From Kitasatospora sp. MAA4 (GTDB lineage Bacteria > Actinomycetota > Actinomycetes > Streptomycetales > Streptomycetaceae): DNA of 64,000 nt. The stretch lies in the NCBI RefSeq assembly GCF_029893355.1, contig NZ_JARZAI010000007.1:62001-126000 (forward strand). The letters are read 5' to 3'. How positions within the stretch are numbered: position 1 is the first letter of the stretch; each line of letters begins with the position of its first letter. Both the position numbers and the translations under genes were made by a program. The notes beneath the pieces are model-generated. The model did no database searches, was not told the DNA's origin, and saw only the letters and a list, made by a program, of their open reading frames with translations. Shown piece by piece: positions 57,019 to 64,000 of the stretch.

Positions 57019-57558
57019 TCAGGCGTCGAAGTCGTACTCAAGGACGTAGGACGCCGCATCCAAGGTCATCTCATTGACCTCAACAACCCGTCCGTCCTCG
57101 GCGAACGCCGTGCGGCAGACGAGGACGACCGGCGTCCCCGCAGCCAGTCCCAGGCGGCCGGCCTCGTCCTTGGTGGGCATGCGGGAGCGGATCTCCTCGC
57201 GGAAGTGGACCGGCGCCGCGCCGATCTCGGCGAGGCGGGCGTACGTTCCACCCGGGCCGGTGTACTCCCGGGTGATCGCAGAGCCCGCAACGAGGGCGGC
57301 GGGGAGGTACGAGGTGGAGAGCAGCACCGGCTTCCCGTCGAGGACGAACCGTCGGTCGCGGACGCAGGTCGCCGTACCCGGCTCGATCCCCAGCACCCCG
57401 GCAATGCGTTCCGAAGCACCGACCTCGGTAACGCTCACCTGATCCACGACCAGGTCCCGGTCTTCGACATCCACGGCCCAGATCGACCGCCCCGACCCCC
57501 GCTGTCCCTGAGCCACCCGCTGGATACCCCGCCGCCGCAGCGGGCTGTTGCCGGTCAT
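57019..57558 (-). CDS. UTRA-domain protein lacking a GntR HTH
   Basis: A 179-residue protein consisting of a UTRA ligand-binding domain (ASERIAGVLGIEPGTATCVR, GGTYARLAEIGAAPVHF, RMPTKDEAGRLGL, VVEVNEMTLDAASYVLEYDF). Full GntR/HutC regulators carry a ~70-residue winged helix before it, which is absent; only RRRGIQRVAQGQRGSGR precedes. The gene has a strong AAGGAGGA site 5 nt from its ATG, so it is expressed as such and not a simple truncation. It follows the XRE/TPR gene on the same strand. It may be a ligand sink or a partner of another regulator. Confidence 0.85.
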   Translation of the reverse strand: MTGNSPLRRRGIQRVAQGQRGSGRSIWAVDVEDRDLVVDQVSVTEVGASERIAGVLGIEPGTATCVRDRRFVLDGKPVLLSTSYLPAALVAGSAITREYTGPGGTYARLAEIGAAPVHFREEIRSRMPTKDEAGRLGLAAGTPVVLVCRTAFAEDGRVVEVNEMTLDAASYVLEYDFDA

Positions 57559-57630
57559 AGCCGTCCTCCTTCACCGATGGAGCATTGACCTGCTTCGCAT
57601 CCCAACGTCGGCCCGGCTGACTTTCTGTAC

Positions 57631-58860
57631 TCAGGCATCAGCGCGCTCGGCGAGGGCCTTCAACTCCGGCGAGGCGGACCGCCCCGCGATCAGGACGAGT
57701 TCGCGGATGGTGTTCCGGGCTGCGACGTGGCTGCGGACGACCTCGGGGGTCAGTTCCTCGGCCTGCAACAGGCAGGCCAGTGCCTCCCCGCCTTGCCGGC
57801 GCTGGGAGTAGGCACGGCCCATGTCCAGCAGCAGACGGCTCCGACGTTCGGCTGACAGCCCGGATGGGTCGATCCCTCGTCCGAGGTCGATGGCTTCGCC
57901 GGCGTCGCCCAACTCGACCGCGATGGAGACGGCCTGAACCTCCACGTTGGTTGGCCCGAACTCCAGGTTGAAGTCGTTGCGGTCCTCGCCGAGAAGCCGA
58001 CCGACGACTCGGGCCAGGTCTGTCTCCTCGCGGGCCGCCGCCCGGTTGCCTGCTCGCGCGTGGACCAGCGCGAGAACCTGGTGAAGGGAGCCGAGCAAGG
58101 AGAGAGCTTCCGGGCTCGGATTGGCGCCTCCGGTGTGGTCGCGCAGGGCGTCGATCGCCGTGGTGGCGGCATGCTCGGCCTGGTCGAGGCGCTTCAGCCG
58201 GACGAAGGCCTGAGCCAGCCGGAAGATCCCGGCGAACACCTGCAGCGGCTTGCCGGACTGCTCGGCCGCCCGAATGGCCCGGTCCGCAGCGACCCAGGCG
58301 GCATCCGGCTCGTCCTGACGCACGAACGCGGCCGACAGGCCCTCGTACGTCTGGCTGAGCAGCTGCCAGAGTTCGGGCTGCTCGTTGTCGGGCGCGGTGC
58401 GCGCCGCGCGCTCAAGGAGTGGAACCAGCGGTTCGACGGCGGCGCTGAGTTCGGCGAACCGGTTGCCGTGGGCGAGTTCCCAGATCCGTTCGACCGCTGT
58501 TCGCAGTTCCGGCAGGTCGGCCGGCGCGCTGGGCAGCCGGTCGGCGAGCAGCACCTCGGGAGCCGGGTGGCCGGAGATCACGAGCCTCGCCTGATCGAGG
58601 TCGTTCGGCTGCTCATCCACAGGAACCGGAGCGAGCGCTGACGCCTCCGGGCGAAGCGCCTGGAGCGAGACGCCGAGCCCGTCGGCCAGCAGCCGCAGCA
58701 CGTCGAGCCGGTTGACCGGCTGTACCCCGCGCTCGACCTGCGACAACCAACTCGCGGTGCGGCCGACGATGGCAGCCAGCTCCTCCTGCTTCATCCCGCG
58801 CTGCTTGCGCAGCTGCGCGACACGGCTACCGAACGCGCGCCGCTCCTCGGGAGTGCTCAC
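57631..58860 (-). CDS. XRE-family regulator with TPR-like repeats
   Basis: A 409-residue protein. The N-terminal XRE HTH (about residues 8-70, AQLRKQRGMKQEELAAIVGR) is followed by ~330 residues of alternating helices with TPR-like spacing (ALACLLQAEELTPEVVR, AREETDLARVVGRLLGE). Such HTH-TPR proteins often respond to peptides or partner proteins and control secondary metabolism or development. GTG at 58860 overlaps the stop of the monooxygenase gene (GTGA), and the UTRA-only gene follows. It probably controls its own cluster. Confidence 0.88.
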   Translation of the reverse strand: MSTPEERRAFGSRVAQLRKQRGMKQEELAAIVGRTASWLSQVERGVQPVNRLDVLRLLADGLGVSLQALRPEASALAPVPVDEQPNDLDQARLVISGHPAPEVLLADRLPSAPADLPELRTAVERIWELAHGNRFAELSAAVEPLVPLLERAARTAPDNEQPELWQLLSQTYEGLSAAFVRQDEPDAAWVAADRAIRAAEQSGKPLQVFAGIFRLAQAFVRLKRLDQAEHAATTAIDALRDHTGGANPSPEALSLLGSLHQVLALVHARAGNRAAAREETDLARVVGRLLGEDRNDFNLEFGPTNVEVQAVSIAVELGDAGEAIDLGRGIDPSGLSAERRSRLLLDMGRAYSQRRQGGEALACLLQAEELTPEVVRSHVAARNTIRELVLIAGRSASPELKALAERADA

Positions 58861-59177
58861 TCCGAGACCAGACCCTTCCCGGTCTCGACCTGGAGGAAGG
58901 TGACCTGAAGGCCGCTCAGGTACTGCTCCCGCTCGGCCAGGAAGTGCCTGGTGTGCGGCTGCTGCTCGTGGGCGTCGAACGCGGCCCGGTCGGCGTAGAG
59001 CTCGTAGAACACCCGCACGTTGGGCTCATCCGGCACGGAGTGCACGACGTAGGCGAGCGTGTCGGCCTCTCGCTCGCGGATGGCGGGGATCGTGCGGGCC
59101 ACTAGCTCGTCGAATCCCGCTGCCGCGCGCTCGTCGTGCAACTCGAAGCGCACGACCAGACCGAAACCGCTGCTCAT
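58857..59177 (-). CDS. Antibiotic biosynthesis monooxygenase (ABM) domain protein
   Basis: A 106-residue ABM-type protein (FELHDERAAAGFDELVARTI, VVHSVPDEPNVRVFYELYAD, DAHEQQPHTRHFLAE). Small dimeric ABM proteins act as quinone-forming monooxygenases or heme-degrading enzymes. It is the first gene of the minus-strand unit with the XRE/TPR gene (GTGA overlap) and possibly the UTRA gene. The association with a regulator is unusual, and the substrate is unknown. Confidence 0.88.
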   Translation of the reverse strand: MSSGFGLVVRFELHDERAAAGFDELVARTIPAIREREADTLAYVVHSVPDEPNVRVFYELYADRAAFDAHEQQPHTRHFLAEREQYLSGLQVTFLQVETGKGLVSE

Positions 59178-59314
59178 GAGGACCTCCCTGTAGGCGTGCC
59201 CCAGTCTCTCAGAAGCGCAGAAGTACTGCTAGTTGCAGATTTCCTTCACTCGCAGAGTTTCTGTGACTAGGCTGATTCCCGCAGAGTGTTGATGAGTGGT
59301 CAGCGGAGGCAGAG
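59178..59314. promoter_or_regulatory. Divergent promoter region with repeated CAGA/TCTG elements
   Basis: CAGA-GTT-TCTG (59253-59263) is a perfect short dyad, and GCAG/CTGC arms flank AAGTA nearby at about 59218-59230. This divergent region could hold the XRE operator for both directions. No unambiguous promoter hexamers were placed. Confidence 0.35.
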
Positions 59315-59941
59315 ATGTCGGAACTGCGGGGACGGCCGGGCATCGCGACGTGGAGTGCGGAGCGGCGCAGTCCGTCCGAGCTCATCGCCGTACCGGGGCG
59401 AGGGCTCGCCTACGAGGACGAGATCCCGCACGACCGTGACGTGGACGGCGTGTTGTGGGCACGGATGTCGCTCAACCACGGAGGCGGACGCCCGGAGTTC
59501 GGGCGGGTACATCCCACGCGGCAGCGTCGGGCGATGCGGCGGCTGCTGTGCCAGGTCTGCGGCGGGCCGGCGGACCGCACCGAGGACGGAGTTCTGTGGC
59601 TGCTCAAGGACGATCGCAGTGACTGGGTGGGATGGCCCGAGGGTATGGCCGCGACGCATCCTCCGGTCTGCCGCAGCTGCGCGAAGGGCGCCACGCAGTC
59701 GTGTGCCCACCTGCGGGCGGGGTTCGTCGCAGTGCGCGTGAAGGACAGCGGGAGTTGCGGGGTCTACGGCACGCTCTACCGGCCAGGGCCCTTGAGGCCG
59801 CGGCCTGTTGCTGACGTCATCGTCACGTCGGACGATCCGCAAGTCCGATGGATTCTCGCGGCGCAGATGGTCCGGGTGCTTCGCGGCTGCCAGTTCGTCG
59901 ATCTCGGAGCGGCGGTCGATGACCTCGGGCGGGCTGCTTGA
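59315..59941 (+). CDS. Hypothetical protein with two CxxC motifs
   Basis: A 208-residue protein of no family I recognise. It contains LLCQVCGG (CxxC) and VCRSCAKG (CxxC), followed by more cysteines (SCAHLRAG, SGSCGVYG), suggesting a zinc-binding or treble-clef-like core. The N-terminus is Arg-rich with RRSPSELIAVPGRGLAYEDE. ATG at 59315 follows GGAGGCAGAG. It is divergent from the ABM/XRE/UTRA genes. Similar genes may occur beside XRE/TPR regulators in Streptomyces; I have not searched. Confidence 0.7.
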   Translation: MSELRGRPGIATWSAERRSPSELIAVPGRGLAYEDEIPHDRDVDGVLWARMSLNHGGGRPEFGRVHPTRQRRAMRRLLCQVCGGPADRTEDGVLWLLKDDRSDWVGWPEGMAATHPPVCRSCAKGATQSCAHLRAGFVAVRVKDSGSCGVYGTLYRPGPLRPRPVADVIVTSDDPQVRWILAAQMVRVLRGCQFVDLGAAVDDLGRAA

Positions 59942-60053
59942 CGGGAGATGGGCGCGAATTCCAGCGTCGGACCGGCCGACTTCTTGCCAGCCCTGGACTG
60001 ACGCGTCTGCTCCTCGGGAGTTGGGAACTGACGCACCGTACGCGGACATGAAG

Positions 60054-60095
60054 AAGGCCCAGCTTGGCGGTAACTAGCCGCTGAGCTGGGCCTTT
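60054..60095. terminator. Stem-loop terminator after the tRNA gene
   Basis: AAGGCCCAGCT (60054-60064) pairs with AGCTGGGCCTT (60084-60094), with inner pairs GCGG/CCGC. It lies downstream of the minus-strand tRNA and also downstream of the plus-strand gene at 59315, so it can serve both. Confidence 0.7.
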
Positions 60096-60113
60096 CAAGC
60101 ACTTCTTGCGAAG

Positions 60114-60185
60114 TGCCCCCGGTAGGATTCGAACCTACGCACCCGCCTCCGGAGGGCGGTGCTCTATCCCCTGAGCTACGGGGGC
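60114..60185 (-). tRNA. tRNA-Arg (anticodon CCG)
   Basis: A 72-nt cloverleaf on the minus strand: acceptor GCCCCCG/CGGGGGC, D-arm GCTC...GAGC, anticodon arm CCGCC-CTCCGGA-GGCGG with anticodon CCG, T-arm GTAGG-TTCGAAT-CCTAC. CCA is not encoded. CCG reads CGG arginine codons, common in this genome. All arms pair. Confidence 0.95.
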
Positions 60186-60302
60186 CTGCTGGTGGTGCGC
60201 TGTGTCGCATTGCTGCGACGTGGAGAACATTACCAGCTCGTGAGCGCGGTCCGTGCAGGGGTGGAAGTGGGGAAAGCCCGGACGGGTGGGGGTGGGCGCC
60301 CG

Positions 60303-60316
60303 TAGGGTCGGTGGGG
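60303..60316 (+). promoter_or_regulatory. -10 (TAGGGT) for a leaderless response-regulator transcript
   Basis: TAGGGT (60303-60308) ends 7 nt before GTG 60316, and no Shine-Dalgarno is visible, so the transcript likely starts at the initiation codon. Confidence 0.45.
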
Positions 60317-60717
60317 TGGAGGGTGTGTCCGGGCGGGTCCTCGTGGTGGACGACAACGAGGCGATCCGTCGGCTGATCAGGGTCAACCTGGAGCTGGAGG
60401 GCTTCGAGGTGGTGACCGCGGCCGACGGTGCCGAGTGCCTGGAGGTGGTCCGCCGGGTGAAGCCGGACGTGGTGACGCTGGACGTGATGATGCCCCGGCT
60501 GGACGGGCTGCGGACGGCGGCCCAACTGCGGGCGCAGCAGCAGACGGCGTGGCTGCCGATCGCGATCGTCAGCGCGTGTACGCCGGCGGATCTGGACCGG
60601 GGCGAGTCGGTCGGGGTGGACGGGTATCTGGGCAAGCCGTTCGAGCCGGAGGACCTGGTGGCGCTGGTGCGTCGGCTGATGGTGAAGCGGCAGAGGGAAA
60701 GCGGCAAATTTCGCTGA
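60316..60717 (+). CDS. Single-domain response regulator
   Basis: A 133-residue receiver domain protein without an output domain: VLVVDDNEAIRRLIRVN, Asp in VVTLDVMMPRLDG, VSAC and GKPFEP all fit. GTG at 60316 is preferred to GTG at 60253 because TAGGGT sits 7 nt upstream and the residues before it lack conservation. It precedes argS on the same strand (84 bp apart). No kinase gene is nearby, so its partner is elsewhere. The same gene context is recalled from other streptomycetes. Confidence 0.87.
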   Translation: MEGVSGRVLVVDDNEAIRRLIRVNLELEGFEVVTAADGAECLEVVRRVKPDVVTLDVMMPRLDGLRTAAQLRAQQQTAWLPIAIVSACTPADLDRGESVGVDGYLGKPFEPEDLVALVRRLMVKRQRESGKFR

Positions 60718-60788
60718 CGGCGAACGCGGGGGAGCGAGGAACCGTCTCAACCGGTGGCCGGGTGATCGGCGCACACCCCCCTCTCGCC

Positions 60789-60802
60789 TACGCTTGGCGT
60801 CG
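60789..60802 (+). promoter_or_regulatory. -10 (TACGCT) for a leaderless argS transcript
   Basis: TACGCT (60789-60794) ends 7 nt before the GTG start at 60802, with no Shine-Dalgarno in between. Transcription probably starts at the first codon. Confidence 0.45.
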
Positions 60803-62463
60803 TGACACCCGCAGAGCTTTCCCAGGCAGTCCAGGTCGCAGTGCGCGCCGCCGTCGAGGCGGGCGAGCTGTCCGTCGCCGTGCCCGAGCAGGTCACGGTC
60901 GAGCGACCCAAGAACAGGGACCACGGCGACTACGCCACCAACGTGGCCCTCGTCCTCGCGAAGCCGGCCGGCATGCCGCCGCGCGCGGTCGCCGAGCTGG
61001 TCGCCGCGCGCCTGCGCGAGCTGCCGGGCGTGGCCAAGGTGGACATCGCCGGCCCGGGGTTCATGAACATCACCTTCGACGCCGCCACCCAGGGCGAGCT
61101 GGCCCGCACCATCGTGGAGGCGGGCCCGGCGTACGGCCGCAACGAGGCGCTCAAGGGCCTGCGGATCAACCTGGAGTTCGTCTCGGCGAACCCGACCGGC
61201 CCGATCCACATCGGCGGCGTCCGCTGGGCGGCCGTCGGCGACTCGCTCGCGCGCGTCCTCAAGGCGACCGGCGCCGAGGTCACCACCGAGTACTACCTGA
61301 ACGACGCCGGCGTGCAGATCGGCAAGTTCGCCGCCTCGCTGCAGGCCGCCGCGCACGGTCAGCCGGCTCCGGCGGACGGCTACGTCGGCGAGTACATCGT
61401 CGACATCGCCAAGGCGATCACCGACGGCGTCCCCGGCATCCTGGACCTGGCCGAGGCCGAGCAGCTGGAGGCCTTCCGCGCCGAGGGCCTCAAGCTCATG
61501 GTTGCCGAGATCAAGCGCTCGATGGACGAGTTCGGCACGCACTTCGACACCTGGTTCTCCGAGAAGTCGCTGCACGACTCGGGCGCTGTCGAGAAGGCGA
61601 TGGAGCGGCTGCGCGAGCAGGGCCACGTCTTCGACCGGGACGGCGCGATCTGGCTGCGCACCACCGACTTCGGTGACGACAAGGACCGCGTGCTGATCAA
61701 GGCGGACGGCGAGACGACGTACTTTGCCGCCGACGCCGCCTACTACCTCAGCAAGCGCGACCGGGGCAGCGAGGTGTCGGTCTACATGCTCGGCGCCGAC
61801 CACCACGGCTACGTCAACCGCCTGAAGGCCATCGCGGCCTGCGCGGGCGACGACATGAACCGCAACATCGAGGTCAAGATCGGCCAGTTCGTCAAGATGC
61901 TGCGCGATGGTGAGGAGGTCCGCATGTCCAAGCGGGCCGGCAACATCATCACCATCGACGACGTGGTCGACTGGATCGGCGTGGACGCGGCCCGGTACAC
62001 CCTCACCCGGTCGCCCACCGACTCCACGATCACGCTCGACATCAACGTGCTGACCAGCCAGACCAACGAGAACCCGGTCTTCTACGTCCAGTACGCGCAC
62101 ACCCGGATGTGCGGCGTGACGCGCAAGGCCGACTCGATGGGCATCAGCAAGGGTGCGGCCGAGGACTTCAAGCCGGAACTCCTCGCCACCCAGTGGGAGT
62201 CCGCGCTGCTGGGTGAGCTCGGCGAGTTCCCCAAGGTGATCGCCACCGCCGGTGAGCTGCGCGAGCCGCACCGGATCGCCCGCTACCTGGAGAAGCTGGC
62301 CGGCGAGTACCACCGCTTCTACGACCACTGCCAGATCCTGCCGAAGGGCGACGACGAGGCCACCGACCTCACCCGCGCCCGCCTCTGGCTCGCCGACGCC
62401 ACCCGCACGGTGATCGCCAACGGCCTCGGCCTGCTCGGCGTCTCCGCGCCCGAGCGGATGTAG
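60802..62463 (+). CDS. argS: Arginyl-tRNA synthetase
   Basis: A 553-residue class I aminoacyl-tRNA synthetase charging tRNA-Arg. It contains the N-terminal Add1 domain, the HIGH-type motif IHIGG around residues 135-139 ([13 protein letters not shown]), a KMSKS-like RMSKRAG around 374-380, and the C-terminal DALR anticodon-binding domain (from about 440). The GTG start at 60802 gives the conserved N-terminus and is probably leaderless. A tRNA-Arg gene lies just upstream on the other strand, though that may be chance. lysA follows in the same direction. Confidence 0.97.
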   Translation: MTPAELSQAVQVAVRAAVEAGELSVAVPEQVTVERPKNRDHGDYATNVALVLAKPAGMPPRAVAELVAARLRELPGVAKVDIAGPGFMNITFDAATQGELARTIVEAGPAYGRNEALKGLRINLEFVSANPTGPIHIGGVRWAAVGDSLARVLKATGAEVTTEYYLNDAGVQIGKFAASLQAAAHGQPAPADGYVGEYIVDIAKAITDGVPGILDLAEAEQLEAFRAEGLKLMVAEIKRSMDEFGTHFDTWFSEKSLHDSGAVEKAMERLREQGHVFDRDGAIWLRTTDFGDDKDRVLIKADGETTYFAADAAYYLSKRDRGSEVSVYMLGADHHGYVNRLKAIAACAGDDMNRNIEVKIGQFVKMLRDGEEVRMSKRAGNIITIDDVVDWIGVDAARYTLTRSPTDSTITLDINVLTSQTNENPVFYVQYAHTRMCGVTRKADSMGISKGAAEDFKPELLATQWESALLGELGEFPKVIATAGELREPHRIARYLEKLAGEYHRFYDHCQILPKGDDEATDLTRARLWLADATRTVIANGLGLLGVSAPERM

Positions 62464-62557
62464 CCACCGCCTCAGCGCGCTCGGGGCGGTGACGGTCCAT
62501 CGGGACCGGCGCCGCCCCGTCCCACACATCAGGAAAAAACCCAGGAGAGACACCCCG

Positions 62558-63949
62558 ATGAGCCGCTCCGCGCACCCCGCAGGCCCCCGCCACGGCGACG
62601 TGCTGCCCGAGGGGCACTACCTGGCCCCGCCGAGCGACCTGAACCGGCTCGACCCCAAGGTCTGGTCGCGCACGGTCGCCCGCGACGAGCAGGGTGTCGC
62701 CACCGTCGGCGGTCTGCGCGTCACCGAGCTGGCCGCCGAGTTCGGCACTCCGGCCTACCTGATGGACGAGGACGACTTCCGGGCCCGGGCCCGCGCCTGG
62801 CGCGACGCGTTCGGTTCGGAGGCGGACGTCTACTACGCCGGCAAGGCGTTCATCTCCAAGGCGGTGGTCCGCTGGCTGCACGAGGAGGGCCTCAACCTGG
62901 ACGTCTGCAGCCCGGGCGAGCTGGCCGTCGCGCTGGCCGCGGGCATGCCGGCGTCGCGCATCGCGCTGCACGGCAACAACAAGTCGGTGCCCGAGCTGGA
63001 GCAGGCGGTCAAGGCGGGCGTGGGCCACATCGTGGTCGACTCCTACCTGGAGATCGAGCGGCTGGCCGCGATCGCCGCCGGCCAGGGTGTCCGCCAGCCG
63101 GTGCTGATCCGGGTGACGGTCGGCGTCGAGGCGCACACCCACGAGTTCATCGCCACCGCGCACGAGGACCAGAAGTTCGGCATCTCGCTGAGCGGCGGCG
63201 CCGCGGCCGAGGCGGTCCGCCGGGTGCTCGCGCAGGACAGCCTGGAGCTGCGCGGCATCCACTCGCACATCGGCTCGCAGATCTTCGACACCGCGGGCTT
63301 CGAGGTCGCCGCCCGCCGGGTGGTCGGCCTGCTCGCCCAGATCCGCGACGAGCACGGCGTCGAGCTGCCGGAGATCGACCTCGGCGGCGGCCTGGGCATC
63401 GCCTACACCAGCGAGGACGACCCGCGCGAGCCGGCCGAGATCGCGGTCTCACTGGCCGAGATCGTCCGCCGCGAGTGCGTGGCCGCGAGCCTGACCGTGC
63501 CCCGGCTGAGCGTCGAGCCCGGCCGCGCGATCGTCGGCCCGACCGCGTTCACGCTCTACGAGGTGGGCACGATCAAGCCGCTGGAGGGGCTGCGCACGTA
63601 CGTCAGCGTGGACGGCGGGATGTCGGACAACATCCGTACCGCGCTCTACGACGCCGAGTACTCGGTCGCCCTCGTCTCGCGCACCAGCACGGCCGAGCCG
63701 ATGCTGGTACGGGTGGTGGGCAAGCACTGCGAGTCGGGTGACATCGTGGTCAAGGACGCCTTCCTGCCCGCCGACCTGGCCCCGGGCGACCTGATCGCGG
63801 TGCCCGCCACCGGCGCGTACTGCCGCTCGATGGCGAGCAACTACAACCACGCGCTGCGCCCGCCCGTGGTCGTCGTCAAGGACGGTGCGGCACGGGTGAT
63901 CGTGCGGCGCGAGACGGAGGAGGATCTCCTCCTTCTTGATCTCGGATGA
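62558..63949 (+). CDS. lysA: Diaminopimelate decarboxylase
   Basis: A 463-residue PLP enzyme, the last step of lysine synthesis, decarboxylating meso-DAP. K96 (DVYYAGKAF) is the PLP lysine; [30 protein letters not shown] and [12 protein letters not shown] are diagnostic. ATG at 62558 follows AGGAGA. It follows argS on the same strand by 94 bp, as in other actinomycetes where argS-lysA begin the lysine/threonine gene block. The next gene (hom is typical) is beyond the window. Confidence 0.97.
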   Translation: MSRSAHPAGPRHGDVLPEGHYLAPPSDLNRLDPKVWSRTVARDEQGVATVGGLRVTELAAEFGTPAYLMDEDDFRARARAWRDAFGSEADVYYAGKAFISKAVVRWLHEEGLNLDVCSPGELAVALAAGMPASRIALHGNNKSVPELEQAVKAGVGHIVVDSYLEIERLAAIAAGQGVRQPVLIRVTVGVEAHTHEFIATAHEDQKFGISLSGGAAAEAVRRVLAQDSLELRGIHSHIGSQIFDTAGFEVAARRVVGLLAQIRDEHGVELPEIDLGGGLGIAYTSEDDPREPAEIAVSLAEIVRRECVAASLTVPRLSVEPGRAIVGPTAFTLYEVGTIKPLEGLRTYVSVDGGMSDNIRTALYDAEYSVALVSRTSTAEPMLVRVVGKHCESGDIVVKDAFLPADLAPGDLIAVPATGAYCRSMASNYNHALRPPVVVVKDGAARVIVRRETEEDLLLLDLG

Positions 63950-64000
63950 CGATTTTTTCGTCTCAGATCATGGAACGCCAGGAGATCTGTACGGAATCTC
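63950..64000. other. Window end, downstream of lysA
   Basis: Only 51 bp remain. GACGA (63948-63952) and TCGTC (63958-63962) flank a T run, a weak hairpin. No gene start can be supported here. Confidence 0.4.

Noticed and set aside
57019..57630. UTRA gene as a truncated GntR pseudogene
   Set aside because: A strong ribosome site and intact domain with a proper start suggest a deliberate HTH-less protein; kept as CDS.
60054..60185. A tRNA-linked integration site (att) for a mobile element at tRNA-Arg
   Set aside because: No integrase and no duplicated tRNA 3' end is seen in the window.
59776..62553. 925-residue minus-strand frame opposite argS
   Set aside because: It crosses the tRNA and several genes and has no domain; argS motifs are on the plus strand.

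Overview
The window is high-GC actinobacterial chromosome and fits a Streptomyces or close relative (Kitasatospora, Streptacidiphilus). The evidence is the strong G/C bias in third codon positions, GTG starts, ATGA/GTGA gene overlaps, HTH/DUF397 gene pairs, and the order kgd - sensor kinase - response regulator - rhomboid-like protein - lon, which I recall from the S. coelicolor SCO5281-SCO5285 region. The window is a chain of housekeeping blocks separated by accessory and regulatory genes. I see no insertion sequence, prophage, CRISPR array or rRNA.

Layout. 1-13.9 kb: end of malic enzyme, an MDR oxidoreductase, a DUF4097/PadR pair, DUF6104, 2-oxoglutarate decarboxylase/dehydrogenase (kgd), a two-component system, a rhomboid-like protein and Lon behind a ClgR-type box. 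13.9-23.4 kb: accessory stretch with a TetR/epimerase pair sharing two operators, a glycosyltransferase, a duplicated methyltransferase fragment, an MBL hydrolase, a membrane-anchored HTH protein, a ricin-type gene with a broken leader, and an XRE/DUF397 pair. 23.6-35.1 kb: secreted and membrane proteins, PadR and MarR transporter modules, a Pit phosphate transporter with a PHO box, an NlpC/P60 hydrolase and a ClC channel. 35.2-43.8 kb: molybdopterin oxidoreductase, then a divergent locus I interpret as sulfur scavenging (FAD/NAD(P) protein and permease one way; Cys-containing leader peptide, flavin monooxygenase, binding lipoprotein and ATPase the other). 43.8-52.4 kb: a pseudokinase followed by an active Ser/Thr kinase, FAH hydrolase, TetR, a second rhomboid-like protein, a DUF885 protein and an MFS exporter. 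52.7-60 kb: secreted protease and DUF4360 protein, MerR with a two-domain hydrolase, and a cluster of UTRA-only, XRE/TPR, monooxygenase and cysteine-containing proteins. 60.1-64 kb: tRNA-Arg, a single-domain response regulator, argS and lysA.

How the genes work together. Several regulator-target pairs can be read from the DNA: PadR sites over the DUF4097 promoter, twin 19-bp palindromes between tetR and the epimerase gene, a MarR-side dyad plus two GTTGCC-type dyads at the MFS promoter, a 19-bp-spacer MerR promoter for the fused hydrolase, a PHO box at pit and a ClgR-type box at lon. Several genes have a -10 hexamer 6-8 nt before the start codon and no Shine-Dalgarno sequence, so leaderless mRNAs seem common. 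The best candidates for undescribed biology are the kinase/pseudokinase pair, the leader-peptide-controlled sulfur locus, the Cys/Ser double alpha/beta hydrolase, and the membrane-tethered HTH protein.
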